Assembly: GCF_014192015.1 (NCBI RefSeq)
Contig: NZ_JACHXJ010000008.1
Location: 48,903-112,902 of the forward strand
Reading direction: 5' to 3'
Source of the DNA: Paenibacillus rhizosphaerae
GTDB lineage: Bacteria > Bacillota > Bacilli > Paenibacillales > Paenibacillaceae
Length of the DNA: 64,000 bases
The notes beneath the pieces were generated by a model, which ran no database searches, had not been told where the DNA came from, and saw only the letters and a program-made list of their open reading frames with translations. Below are positions 35,100-44,059 of this stretch, in pieces. Each line of letters begins with the position of its first letter. Position 1 is the first letter of the stretch. Made by a program: the position numbers and the translations under genes.

Positions 35100-36461
35100 T
35101 TGAATTCTGAACATGTTCATTTTATCGGTATTGGTGGCTACGGGATGAGCGCCATTGCACGGGTTATGCTGGAAATGGGATACACGGTCACGGGTTCGGA
35201 TGTGGCTGCCCAGGAATTAACGGAAAAGCTGGCTGCCAAAGGAGCCAAAATTTATATAGGCCATACGGCGGAGCAGGTTCACGGAGCGGATTTGGTCGTC
35301 TATTCGACGGCTCTTCCCAAGGACAACGTGGAACGAAGAGAGGCGGAGCATCTGAACATTCCGATCCTTCACCGCTCACAGATGCTCGCCAGATTGCTGA
35401 ATGAACGCAAAGGCATCGCCGTTGCGGGAGCACACGGCAAGACGACGACGTCGTCCATGATTGCACTCGCCATGGAGGAATGCGGCGCGGATCCGACGTT
35501 TATTATCGGCGGGGAAATTATGAACGTGGGCACGAACGCCAAGGCCGGCAAAGGGGACTACGTGGTGGCTGAGGCGGATGAGAGCGACGGCTCCTTTTTG
35601 CAGTACCATCCGTGGCTCGGCATCGTGACGAACATTGAAGCGGATCATCTTGAAAACTACGACGGCGATTTCGAGAAGCTGAAGAGCGCCTATGTCCAGT
35701 TTTTGAGCCAGATCAAGGAAGACGGCACGGCTGTCGTCTGCGCTGACGACGCGAATATCCGCTCGATCCTTCCGTCGATCCGCTGCAATGTGGCCACTTA
35801 CGGGATTGATTCCGATGCGGAATATACCGCCGAAGATCTGGTCCTGGGCGACCGCCATGTATCCTTCACGATGAAGCATAATGGGCAGACGCTGGGACCC
35901 GTCGAGCTTTCCGTTCCGGGCCGCCACAACGTCTACAACGCTATGGCCACGGTAATCGCCTGCCTGAAGGCCGGGATTCCGTTCGAATCCATCGCTGCGG
36001 GCGTTTCGAAGTTCCACGGCGCCAAGCGCCGTTTCCAGGTGCTCGGCGAGAAAAATGATATTCTGATCATCGACGATTACGCGCATCACCCGACGGAGAT
36101 CGAAGCTACCATCAGCGCCGCAAAGGCGACGGGCAAGAAGATTATCGCCGTGTTCCAGCCGCAGCGCTATACACGGACCTTCTTTCTGCTCGATGCGTTC
36201 AGCCGGGCGTTCGGCGGAGCCGATGAAGTGATTATTACCGACATTTATTCGCCAGCCGGAGAGAAGCAGATCGAGGGCGTGAGCTCTTCGAAGCTGGTTG
36301 ATTTGATCGTCAAAAACAGCAATGCGGGTGCCCGTTATTTGCCGACGAAGGAAGATGTCCTGAACGATCTGAAGCCGCGGCTCCAGCCTGGGGTACTGGT
36401 CCTGACCATGGGAGCAGGCGACATTTGGAAGGTCGGGGCGGAAATCGCCAAGACGATGTAA
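35100..36461 (+). CDS. murC: UDP-N-acetylmuramate--L-alanine ligase
   Basis: This 453-residue cytosolic ligase adds the first residue of the peptidoglycan stem peptide. N-terminal HFIGIGGYGMSAIARVM is the UDP-binding motif, the ATP loop is AGAHGKTTTSSM, and DDYAHHPTEI marks the C-terminal domain. I chose TTG at 35100 (LNSEHVHFIGIGG); it has only a weak AAAGG upstream, but earlier starts overlap folC. In B. subtilis murC lies elsewhere on the chromosome (near ytxG); its place after folC is a local arrangement. A terminator follows. Confidence 0.97.
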   Translation: MNSEHVHFIGIGGYGMSAIARVMLEMGYTVTGSDVAAQELTEKLAAKGAKIYIGHTAEQVHGADLVVYSTALPKDNVERREAEHLNIPILHRSQMLARLLNERKGIAVAGAHGKTTTSSMIALAMEECGADPTFIIGGEIMNVGTNAKAGKGDYVVAEADESDGSFLQYHPWLGIVTNIEADHLENYDGDFEKLKSAYVQFLSQIKEDGTAVVCADDANIRSILPSIRCNVATYGIDSDAEYTAEDLVLGDRHVSFTMKHNGQTLGPVELSVPGRHNVYNAMATVIACLKAGIPFESIAAGVSKFHGAKRRFQVLGEKNDILIIDDYAHHPTEIEATISAAKATGKKIIAVFQPQRYTRTFFLLDAFSRAFGGADEVIITDIYSPAGEKQIEGVSSSKLVDLIVKNSNAGARYLPTKEDVLNDLKPRLQPGVLVLTMGAGDIWKVGAEIAKTM

Positions 36462-36501
36462 GGGATGCCTTTGGCGCTGGCTGCATATGATCATAACCGA
36501 A

Positions 36502-36545
36502 GAAACCGTAATTCCTTGTTTTTGAAGGGGGATTGCGGTTTTTTG
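36502..36545 (+). terminator. Terminator after murC
   Basis: Imperfect stem AAACCGTAATTCC with GGGGATTGCGGTTT around a 12-base loop, followed by TTTTT. It begins about 40 bases after the stop. Confidence 0.7.
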
Positions 36546-36636
36546 CTCTTGTCATTTTCGTGGGACAATCAAACATAACTTCTGGAAATCTATCATATAT
36601 ACATAGTAGATAAGGACAAGGGTGAGGTGTTTGGGT

Positions 36637-37938
36637 GTGAACAAGGCGAGAATGACGTTCCGGTTTGATGAAGAACAAGGGCGCCAGCTTGAAGATAAGA
36701 AGGACAGCGGGCAGCTGACGATTGCGGGATCGGCTGCGAAGAGCCCTGCATGGGCGGAAGATCGTAATTCCGGAAGCAGCCGCGTTGATGTCGAAACAAA
36801 GCGTACTCCGATATCGGCTGTGCCTGATTCGATGCAGGGATGGAGTGATCCGTTCAACAGGGAGGACAGCTGGGAGCGTCTGGAAGAGAGGATGGGTTAC
36901 GGAATTCAGGAGCGGGCAGAGGAAACTCGTGAGCATGAATCCGGAGCGGACGGACCAGATCATCGTTATCCGGACAGCCTGGAACACCGGGACCTAGATC
37001 GTGCCAATAATAGGTACACGGTCGGGGAGGGCTACGATGCCTACGATGGCTTGGACAACAGACCCGATGAAGAAGGACCCGGCCCAATCATCGAGGAGTA
37101 TTCCTATCGGCCGCATCGGCCGGGATCGTTATGGAAGGTCATCGGAACGGTGACCGGAGCGATCGTCACCGGAGCGTTGTTCGGTCTGGTGGTCCTCTCC
37201 TTTTTCAAGGACGGATCGGCGGGGATGGATTCAGGCGGCGACATAGGGAACCCGAGTGCTGTAAGCACCTCCGCGCAGTCCGGTGAAGATCAGGCTTCCG
37301 TTCCGGCGGTCGCCGTCGAGGTGGGACCTCAAACCTACTATATGCTGCAGTACGGCGTCTTCAGCACCGCAGACCGGGTTCAGCAGGCGAAGGATGAGCT
37401 GGAGCAGTACGGCATCGCCGCAGGGAACGATCCGGATGAGGAGAACCGGGTGTATGCCGGCCTGTCCACAGACCGCGAACAGGCCAAGCTGCTCAGCAAT
37501 CAGCTGAAGGCAGAAGGAGTTGAGCTGTATGTGCGGGAGGTGGATCTCCCGGCCGCAACCTCCCTGCATTTTAACGGAGACGCAGAGGCCGTTAACCAAT
37601 ACTTTCAAGTTAGCGCCGACCTGGTTGCGCTGTTGAGCCAAACCTCGGCGAGCCTCCTGGGCAAGGACCTTCCGGGGAAAATCGGTACCGAGGATATGAA
37701 CCGTCTGACCGACCTTCACCGGCAGTGGACGGAGGCGGCCAAGCCGTTCCAGGCCGGTCTGGGAACGGATCAGCAGGAGATGGGCAAGCAGCTGGAGCAG
37801 GCGATGAACAGCTCGCTTTCGTCCGTCGAGGAATACAACAAAAATACGGCCAAGGGGCATTTATGGGAAATCCAGTCCAAGATGATGGAATTCATCATGC
37901 TGCAGAAGCAGCTTGTCGCTTCCCTGGAAAAAGCATAA
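36637..37938 (+). CDS. spoIIB: SpoIIB-like membrane protein with SPOR domain
   Basis: This ~433-residue protein has a long, charged, disordered cytoplasmic part (about residues 1-155) and one membrane segment (GTVTGAIVTGALFGLVVLSFF). The outside part contains a SPOR-like domain (YYMLQYGVFSTADRVQQAKD ... GVELYVREV) and ends in helices. SPOR domains bind denuded glycan at septa. Position between folC/murC and maf-radC-mreB and the domain order match B. subtilis SpoIIB, which helps septal thinning and engulfment. Sequence similarity outside SPOR is low, so the name rests on architecture and position. GTG at 36637 is the preferred start after GGTGAGG; GTG at 36622 is an alternative. Confidence 0.8.
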   Translation: MNKARMTFRFDEEQGRQLEDKKDSGQLTIAGSAAKSPAWAEDRNSGSSRVDVETKRTPISAVPDSMQGWSDPFNREDSWERLEERMGYGIQERAEETREHESGADGPDHRYPDSLEHRDLDRANNRYTVGEGYDAYDGLDNRPDEEGPGPIIEEYSYRPHRPGSLWKVIGTVTGAIVTGALFGLVVLSFFKDGSAGMDSGGDIGNPSAVSTSAQSGEDQASVPAVAVEVGPQTYYMLQYGVFSTADRVQQAKDELEQYGIAAGNDPDEENRVYAGLSTDREQAKLLSNQLKAEGVELYVREVDLPAATSLHFNGDAEAVNQYFQVSADLVALLSQTSASLLGKDLPGKIGTEDMNRLTDLHRQWTEAAKPFQAGLGTDQQEMGKQLEQAMNSSLSSVEEYNKNTAKGHLWEIQSKMMEFIMLQKQLVASLEKA

Positions 37939-37995
37939 AACACGAAGATCCGGCGTGGAAATGGAAATACTTCCCCATGCCGGATTTGTGTTTGT
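37939..37995 (+). terminator. Probable terminator after the SpoIIB-like gene
   Basis: A long imperfect hairpin pairs AACACGAAGATCCGGC with GCCGGATTTGTGTT and is followed by TTGTATT. The T tract is poor, so the efficiency is uncertain. Confidence 0.5.
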
Positions 37996-38056
37996 ATTGA
38001 CGTCCAAATAACCGTATAATAATGTGGGTGTCAAATTATGGCGAGGGAAGAGAAGA

Positions 38057-38299
38057 ATGAAGAAGAATGTTGGAATATTACTGCTGTTTCTGCTGCTTGG
38101 CTGGCTGGCGGGAGCATGGATAGCCAAAGCGCTGGAGCCTGTACAAGCTCTTTCTTTTCTGACCGCATCCACGATGATCAAATGGTCACCGCAAGCTAAT
38201 TTGGACATTATCAGTTACGACATTACCATTCAAATGAAACTAAGCCTGCTGAGTTTGATCGGCATCATTGTCTCCGTGTGGCTGTATCGCAGGCTTTAA
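38057..38299 (+). CDS. Small membrane protein, DUF4321 type
   Basis: This 80-residue protein has two hydrophobic segments, VGILLLFLLLGWLAGAWIAK and LSLLSLIGIIVSVWLY, linked by a short outside loop. Size, topology and position directly before maf fit the DUF4321 family of unknown function found in spore formers and clostridia. ATG at 38057 follows GGGAAGAGAAGA; the ATG at 38024 lacks a ribosome-binding site. It ends 25 bases before maf. Confidence 0.8.
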   Translation: MKKNVGILLLFLLLGWLAGAWIAKALEPVQALSFLTASTMIKWSPQANLDIISYDITIQMKLSLLSLIGIIVSVWLYRRL

Positions 38300-38324
38300 C
38301 TACCGGACAAAGGAGATCCTTTCA

Positions 38325-38927
38325 TTGAAATCAAACCATTCACGCCGCATTATTCTGGCATCAACTTCACCAAGAAGGCAGGAGCTGATCGCTTCTCTAC
38401 ATATTCCGTTTGAGATCCGTCCCAGTCACGCTGAAGAACATACACCCGAAGATTGGACACCGCAGCAGGTCGTGGAAGGACTGGCCCTACGCAAAGCGGA
38501 AGCCGTTCATGCCTCGCTTCACGGTCAGAAGGAAGATGCTGTGATCGTCGGCAGTGACACGGTTGTTGTGCTGGACAATCAGGTGCTGGGCAAGCCGGTC
38601 GACAAGCAGGATGCGGTTCGCATGCTGACATCGCTGCAAGGCCGGACCCACAAGGTATATACAGGAGTCGCCGTCATTGATGTCATGAACGGCAAAACGA
38701 TGGTGCGCCATCGGGTAACGTCGGTGACGATGAAGCCGCTAAGCGGGCGCCAGGTAGAGGCTTACGCCATGAGCGGAGAGCCTGATGACAAAGCGGGCGC
38801 ATATGCCATCCAGGGACTCGGGTCAACGATCGTCGAACGGATCGAAGGATGCTATTTTAACGTGGTGGGACTGCCGCTGTCCTTGCTTTCGGACATGCTG
38901 GGCGAGTTCGGAATCGACGTTTTGTGA
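38325..38927 (+). CDS. maf: Maf-type nucleoside triphosphate pyrophosphatase
   Basis: This 200-residue protein belongs to the Maf family, which hydrolyses dTTP, UTP or modified NTPs and is linked to septum control in B. subtilis. Signatures are RIILASTSPRRQEL, VGSDTVVVLD and KAGAYAIQGLG. The TTG at 38325 follows AAAGGAGA by nine bases; other upstream codons lie in the preceding gene. radC follows after 43 bases. Confidence 0.95.
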   Translation: MKSNHSRRIILASTSPRRQELIASLHIPFEIRPSHAEEHTPEDWTPQQVVEGLALRKAEAVHASLHGQKEDAVIVGSDTVVVLDNQVLGKPVDKQDAVRMLTSLQGRTHKVYTGVAVIDVMNGKTMVRHRVTSVTMKPLSGRQVEAYAMSGEPDDKAGAYAIQGLGSTIVERIEGCYFNVVGLPLSLLSDMLGEFGIDVL

Positions 38928-38970
38928 AATTTGCGGATGTTATTTGAATGAAGGGAAAGAAGGGGAACCC

Positions 38971-39660
38971 ATGGAGTCGCAAACTTATCTGCTGCGCGAC
39001 ATCCCCCATGAAGAACGGCCTAGAGAACGCATGCTTGAATATGGGGCGAGTGCTTTAAGCCATGCCGAACTGCTCGCTATTCTGCTTCGGACGGGAACAC
39101 ACCAGGAGTCAGCCGTACATTTGGCCCAGCGGATATTGAAGCAGGTCGGCAGTTTACGAAATCTGGTCGACCTGAGCGTAGAGGAGCTGATGTCCATTCG
39201 GGGCATCGGCAGCGCGAAGGCACTGCAGCTCAAGGCTGGAATCGAGCTTGGACAGCGCTTATCCAGAGCGCGCAAAGATGAACCCGTAACGATACGGAGC
39301 CCGAAGGATGCCGCGAATGTGCTGTCGGAGCAGCTACGGTATTTGCAGAAGGAACATTTTGTCTGTTTGTTTTTGAATACGAAAAATCACATTATTGCTC
39401 AAGAGACGCTTTCGATCGGCAGTCTGAACGCCTCCATCGTGCACCCCCGCGAGGTGTTTCGCGCAGCCATGAAGTGCAGCAGCGCATCCGTCGTCTGTGC
39501 GCATAATCATCCCAGTGGAGATCCCACCCCCAGTCCAGAAGATATTTCCCTGACCGCCCGGTTGAAGGAGGCAGGAGACATTGTGGGCATAGAGGTGTTG
39601 GATCATTTGATCATCGGCGATGGAGGATACGTCAGTTTGAAGGAGCAAGGCTTGATGTAA
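38971..39660 (+). CDS. radC: RadC family protein (JAB/MPN metalloprotease-like)
   Basis: This 229-residue protein has an N-terminal UPF0758/helix-hairpin-helix part (LMSIRGIGSAKALQLKAGIELG) and a C-terminal JAB/MPN domain with the zinc motif HNHPSGDPTPSPEDI. The biochemical role is unsettled: it was once called a DNA-repair protein and is competence-induced in some species. The order maf-radC-mreB is as in B. subtilis. The mreB promoter overlaps its 3' end. Confidence 0.96.
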   Translation: MESQTYLLRDIPHEERPRERMLEYGASALSHAELLAILLRTGTHQESAVHLAQRILKQVGSLRNLVDLSVEELMSIRGIGSAKALQLKAGIELGQRLSRARKDEPVTIRSPKDAANVLSEQLRYLQKEHFVCLFLNTKNHIIAQETLSIGSLNASIVHPREVFRAAMKCSSASVVCAHNHPSGDPTPSPEDISLTARLKEAGDIVGIEVLDHLIIGDGGYVSLKEQGLM

Positions 39661-39666
39661 TATAAT
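39637..39666 (+). promoter_or_regulatory. Candidate sigma-A promoter for mreBCD-minCD
   Basis: TTGAAG (39637-39642) and TATAAT (39661-39666) are 18 bases apart, overlapping the end of radC and 34 bases before mreB. Confidence 0.6.
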
Positions 39667-39699
39667 AGTTGAGATTGACGAAGAAAGGGAGATTACAGC

Positions 39700-40734
39700 A
39701 TGTTTGGGAGCTTCACGAAAGATTTGGGTATTGATTTGGGGACGGCGAATACGCTCGTTTATGTCCGTGGAAAAGGAATTGTCGTTAGGGAGCCCTCGGT
39801 AGTCGCTTTGCGCACCGACACGAAGAGTATTGAAGCTGTTGGTGAATCCGCCAAGAAAATGATCGGCCGCACGCCGGGGAATATCCGTGCCATCCGTCCG
39901 ATGAAGGACGGGGTCATCGCAGATTTCGACACGACGGCCACGATGATTAAATATTTTATCCGTCAGGCGCAAAAGCAGCGCTCCATGTTCCAGCGCCATC
40001 CAAACGTGATGGTTTGCGTACCTTCGGGCATCACTGCGGTAGAGCAGCGGGCGGTTGAAGATGCCACCAAGCAGGCGGGTGCCCGTGAGGCGTACACGAT
40101 CGAGGAGCCGTTCGCGGCAGCCATCGGCGCGGACCTTCCGGTATGGGAGCCGACAGGCAGCATGGTCGTTGACATCGGCGGGGGGACGACCGAAGTTGCG
40201 GTGATTTCCCTGGGCGGCATTGTTACGAGCCGTTCGGTCAGAGTGGCCGGCGACGAAATGGACGAATCTATCATTCAATATATTAAACGGCAATACAATT
40301 TAATGATCGGGGAACGGACTTCTGAGCAGCTCAAGATGGAAGTAGGCTCTGCGCTGCCGCTGGAACAGGTGGAAACGAGCGAAATCCGCGGACGCGACCT
40401 CGTAACCGGCCTGCCGAAGACGATCACCATCACATCCGACGAGATTAGTGAGGCTCTGTCTGACACGGTCAATGCGATCGTTGAAGCAGTGAAGGTTACG
40501 CTGGAGAAATGTCCGCCGGAGCTTGCCGCCGACATTATGGACCGCGGCATCGTCCTGACCGGAGGCGGAGCCCTGCTGCGTAACTTGGACAAGCTGCTGG
40601 CACAAGAAACCGGTATGCCGGTGATCGTGGCGGACAATCCGTTGGACTGCGTCGCCATCGGCACAGGCAAAGCTCTTGAGAACATTCATCTATTTAAATC
40701 CCGCAGCAGTTCGGCCGTGCGTTCCAAACGCTAG
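39700..40734 (+). CDS. mreB: Rod shape-determining protein MreB
   Basis: This 344-residue bacterial actin has the phosphate-1 loop DLGIDLGTANTLVY, phosphate-2 loop VVDIGGGTTEVAVISLGG and adenosine motif GIVLTGGGALLRNLDKLL. It forms membrane-bound filaments that guide side-wall synthesis through MreC, MreD and RodA. It opens the mreBCD-minCD cluster and follows AAGAAAGGGAG. Confidence 0.99.
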   Translation: MFGSFTKDLGIDLGTANTLVYVRGKGIVVREPSVVALRTDTKSIEAVGESAKKMIGRTPGNIRAIRPMKDGVIADFDTTATMIKYFIRQAQKQRSMFQRHPNVMVCVPSGITAVEQRAVEDATKQAGAREAYTIEEPFAAAIGADLPVWEPTGSMVVDIGGGTTEVAVISLGGIVTSRSVRVAGDEMDESIIQYIKRQYNLMIGERTSEQLKMEVGSALPLEQVETSEIRGRDLVTGLPKTITITSDEISEALSDTVNAIVEAVKVTLEKCPPELAADIMDRGIVLTGGGALLRNLDKLLAQETGMPVIVADNPLDCVAIGTGKALENIHLFKSRSSSAVRSKR

Positions 40735-40789
40735 GCGGTTATAAGGCGGGTCACCCCTGATCATGGGAGAGAAATCAGTAAGTTAGAGG

Positions 40790-41662
40790 GTGTTAGAACT
40801 GTTTAAACTGCTCGGCAATAAGCGATTGTTTGTCATATTGATTGGCCTGGTTATGTTTATTGCGCTCATGGGATTTACGTTGGGGCCCCGGGCCTCATTA
40901 TCCTGGCCCGAGAAGTTTTTGAGGGATACAGTCGGATTTGCCCAAAATATTTTTTATAAGCCCGCTGGTTACATAGCGGGCTTGTTTAAAGATATTGCCA
41001 ATATGCGGGACATCTACAAAGAAAACGAGGAGCTTAAGATTGCTCTTGCCCATTATACGCGTGATAAGGTCAAATATAATCTTATGGAAGAGGAAAATAA
41101 GAACCTGGAAGAGAAGCTGCATTTTACGAATGCCCAGAAAGAGCGGAACAATTATACTTATCATATTACCCAGGTTGTTAGCGTCAACTCGGACACGGTA
41201 AACCGCTCCCTGGTCATTGATCTGGGCGAGCGGGACGGCATAAAGGTCGGCCAGTCTGTCATTTCAAGCGAAGGCCTTGTCGGAGTGATCAGCCATGTCA
41301 GCAACTTCACGTCGACCGTCAAGCTGATTACGACGATGGATGCGAAGGACCCGAATTCCAACGGCATTTCGGCAACGGCTTTAGACAATCATAAGGTGTT
41401 TGGAATTATCGAAAGTTATGACGAGGTCAGCAAGACCCTGCAGATGACCCAGATCAAAGAGGACGATCCGATCAAGGTAGGCGATACCATCGTTTCTGCA
41501 GGAGATCCGAGCAAGTATCCGCAGGGTCTGATCATCGGCGAAGTCACCAAGGTACAGGTTAGCCCATTCGGGAAGACGAAGACGGCAACGATCAAGCCTG
41601 CGGCGGAGTTCCAGGATTGGAAGCTGCTTTTCGTCGTATCGCAACCGGAGGTACCGCAATAA
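40790..41662 (+). CDS. mreC: Rod shape-determining protein MreC
   Basis: This ~290-residue protein has a short cytoplasmic start, one membrane segment (LFVILIGLVMFIALMGFTLG), a coiled coil (about residues 75-115, YKENEELKIALAHYTRDK) and an outside beta-domain (VSVNSDTVNRSLVIDLGERD). MreC links MreB to cell-wall synthases. The start is uncertain. GTG at 40790 sits directly on the AGAGGG that would serve as ribosome-binding site, whereas CTG at 40799 has better spacing but is rare. mreD overlaps its stop by one base. Confidence 0.97.
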   Translation: MLELFKLLGNKRLFVILIGLVMFIALMGFTLGPRASLSWPEKFLRDTVGFAQNIFYKPAGYIAGLFKDIANMRDIYKENEELKIALAHYTRDKVKYNLMEEENKNLEEKLHFTNAQKERNNYTYHITQVVSVNSDTVNRSLVIDLGERDGIKVGQSVISSEGLVGVISHVSNFTSTVKLITTMDAKDPNSNGISATALDNHKVFGIIESYDEVSKTLQMTQIKEDDPIKVGDTIVSAGDPSKYPQGLIIGEVTKVQVSPFGKTKTATIKPAAEFQDWKLLFVVSQPEVPQ

Positions 41663-42189
41663 TGGTCCGCAAGCAAGTGCTGATCCTGCTGCTGTTCGTC
41701 CTTTTTCTTCTCGAAGGGACGATCGTTCCGTGGTTGCTGCCGGGCTCCTGGCAGAACGTCATATCGCCGAATTTGGTCCTTATCGTCCTTTTATTTGTTT
41801 CGGTCTATCATCATCGCCATACCGCGCTCGTTCTCGGGATTATTTTCGGCATTCTGCATGACGTCGTCTTTTACGGAGATATGATTGGCACGTACTCCTT
41901 TGTTATGGGGGTTACAGCTTATATTATGGGCTTTATTTTTCGGATGCCGCGCGCCCAAATGCCGGTCATGATGACGGTCATCATTTTGGGAAGCCTGCTG
42001 TTTGACAGCCTGCTGTACGGGATTTACCGGGTGTTCTCGCTCACGGCCGTTCCGTATAACTGGAACCTGCTGCACCATATTCTGCCCGATCTGGTCGTTC
42101 ATTTTGTTTTCGGGTTAATCATTTATGTTCCGCTGCGCAAGCAGCTTGAGAAGCTTGGTAAACGCGCAAAAATGGAAAAGGCGGCGTAA
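41662..42189 (+). CDS. mreD: Rod shape-determining protein MreD
   Basis: This 175-residue protein is almost all membrane helices (five or six), with the MreD pattern SPNLVLIVLLFVSVYHHRHTALVLGIIFGILHD in its first half and a basic tail. It completes the MreBCD elongation complex. The ATG at 41662 overlaps the mreC stop (TAATG), showing translational coupling. Confidence 0.93.
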   Translation: MVRKQVLILLLFVLFLLEGTIVPWLLPGSWQNVISPNLVLIVLLFVSVYHHRHTALVLGIIFGILHDVVFYGDMIGTYSFVMGVTAYIMGFIFRMPRAQMPVMMTVIILGSLLFDSLLYGIYRVFSLTAVPYNWNLLHHILPDLVVHFVFGLIIYVPLRKQLEKLGKRAKMEKAA

Positions 42190-42267
42190 ACCGCCCTTAC
42201 AATTTGCAAAATCAGGCAGGAACTTATGTCTCCGGGAACGAAATGTATAGAGATGGGAGGGACAGGC

Positions 42268-42930
42268 ATGGCAGTCAAATCGAATCATGTGACGATTAAG
42301 GGCATCAAAGATGGCCTGGTTTTCCTGCTCGATGACGAATGTGAATTTGAGGAGCTGCTGGGTGAGCTGAGGTACAAGCTGGAGCATACTCATCAAAATA
42401 TTTTGACCGGACCGATTATTCATGTGGACGTAAAGCTTGGATCAAGACGTATATCGGAAGACCAGAAACAATCCATGCTGGACATCTTGAAGCAGAAGGG
42501 GAATTTGCTGATCCGTTCCGTGGAGATGCCTGAGGGGGAAGACGAGCCCGGGAAAGAGCCGGCCTATGCGGTCATGAGCGGAATGGTCCGATCGGGCCAG
42601 GTGCTGCATCATCACGGGGACCTGCTGTTCCTGGGCGACGTGAACCCGGGAGGAAGCATTCTGTGCACGGGTGATATTTATATACTGGGGGCTCTGCGTG
42701 GAATGGCCCATGCAGGCGTTGAGGGAAATGAGGAAGCGATTATTGCGGCATCCCATTTTGCCCCTACCCAGCTCCGGATTGCCGAGAGAATCAGCCGGCC
42801 TCCGGATGAATGGAACATTCGGGAGACGAGCATGGAATTTGCGTTTTTGCGCGACGGGGCCATGCAAATCGATAAAATTAGCAATATTGTCCGGATACGG
42901 CGGGATTTTAACGTGTTTAAAGGGGTGTAA
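42268..42930 (+). CDS. minC: Septum site-determining protein MinC
   Basis: This 220-residue FtsZ inhibitor has an N-terminal domain (VTIKGIKDGLVFLLDDECEF) and a C-terminal beta-helix domain with VRSGQVLHHHGDLLFLGDVNPGG and GDIYILGALRGMAHAG, the classic MinC signature. With MinD it blocks division at the poles. ATG at 42268 follows ATGGGAGGG. minD begins three bases after its stop. Confidence 0.97.
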   Translation: MAVKSNHVTIKGIKDGLVFLLDDECEFEELLGELRYKLEHTHQNILTGPIIHVDVKLGSRRISEDQKQSMLDILKQKGNLLIRSVEMPEGEDEPGKEPAYAVMSGMVRSGQVLHHHGDLLFLGDVNPGGSILCTGDIYILGALRGMAHAGVEGNEEAIIAASHFAPTQLRIAERISRPPDEWNIRETSMEFAFLRDGAMQIDKISNIVRIRRDFNVFKGV

Positions 42931-42933
42931 CAC

Positions 42934-43728
42934 ATGGGAGAAGCTATCGTCGTTACTTCCGGTAAAGGCGGTGTGGGCAAAACGACCACATCCGCGAACA
43001 TCGGAACCGCGCTTGCGCTGCTTGGCAAAAAAGTGTGCCTGGTCGACACCGACATCGGCCTGCGCAATTTGGACGTCGTGATGGGTCTGGAGAACCGGAT
43101 CATCTACGATTTATGCGATGTGGCGGAAGGGCGCTGCCGATTGAACCAGGCGCTGGTGAAAGATAAGCGCTTTGACGAGCTGTATATGCTTCCGGCCGCT
43201 CAGACCAAGGACAAAAATGCGGTGTCGCCGGAACAGGTCAAGGATATTATTCTTGAACTGAAGAAAGAGTACGAATATGTCATTATCGACTGTCCTGCCG
43301 GCATCGAGCAGGGATTTAAGAACGCGATTGCCGGAGCGGACAAGGCGATCGTCGTTACCACACCGGAGAACGCCGCGGTTCGCGACGCCGACCGCATTAT
43401 CGGGCTGCTGGAGAGCTCTTCCGTGGAGTCACCTAAGCTGGTCGTGAACCGGATTCGGCCCAATATGGTCAAATCCGGAGACATGCTCGACATTGAGGAT
43501 GTGCTCCAGGTGCTCAACATCGATCTGATCGGCATCGTGCCTGATGACGAGTATGTCATCAAAGCGGCCAACAGCGGGGAACCCACGGTGATGAACCCGG
43601 AATCGCGGGCCGCGATCGCATACCGCAACATTGCCCGGCGCATCCTGGGCGATACGGTGCCGCTGATGCAGCTGGACCAGAAGAAGAGCATGTTCACCCG
43701 TTTCAAAAAGCTGTTCGGGATGGGTTGA
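42934..43728 (+). CDS. minD: Septum site-determining ATPase MinD
   Basis: This 264-residue deviant Walker A ATPase has GKGGVGKTT at residues 10-18, with Lys11 the signature lysine. Its C-terminal amphipathic helix (MFTRFKKLFGMG) targets the membrane. It recruits MinC. No minE is present, as expected for Bacillales, where DivIVA and MinJ place the system. A strong terminator follows, ending the mre-min unit. Confidence 0.99.
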   Translation: MGEAIVVTSGKGGVGKTTTSANIGTALALLGKKVCLVDTDIGLRNLDVVMGLENRIIYDLCDVAEGRCRLNQALVKDKRFDELYMLPAAQTKDKNAVSPEQVKDIILELKKEYEYVIIDCPAGIEQGFKNAIAGADKAIVVTTPENAAVRDADRIIGLLESSSVESPKLVVNRIRPNMVKSGDMLDIEDVLQVLNIDLIGIVPDDEYVIKAANSGEPTVMNPESRAAIAYRNIARRILGDTVPLMQLDQKKSMFTRFKKLFGMG

Positions 43729-43763
43729 CCGGATTTTTTTATACGATAATACCTCTAATAGAC

Positions 43764-43797
43764 AAGGGATGGAGCCAATCGGCTTCATCCCTTTTTT
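43764..43797 (+). terminator. Rho-independent terminator after minD
   Basis: Thirteen-base stem AAGGGATGGAGCC with GGCTTCATCCCTT (one G-U), four-base loop, then TTTTTT. The remaining ~260 bases to the next gene (43798-44059) show no gene, RNA fold or promoter I can support. Confidence 0.92.
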
Positions 43798-44059
43798 AAT
43801 AGATCAGAAAGTATAGGTTTCGGAGCCTCCGCTTCATAATCTCGCAAGAAAAACTTCCTCTAAACGCGGTCTGTCTTCTGTGAATGTATGTCGATAGACG
43901 CTTATGTTACTGCGTTTGTACTCCGCATGATCCCCTCCGGATCCCCTTGATCTGTAGGTCATATCCTTTCACTCAGCCATCCCGGGCGTGAATAGAGGCT
44001 TGGCGAATTGGGTTAAGTTACTACAAAGACAACTTGAGAATAGACAAGGGGGGCTTACC

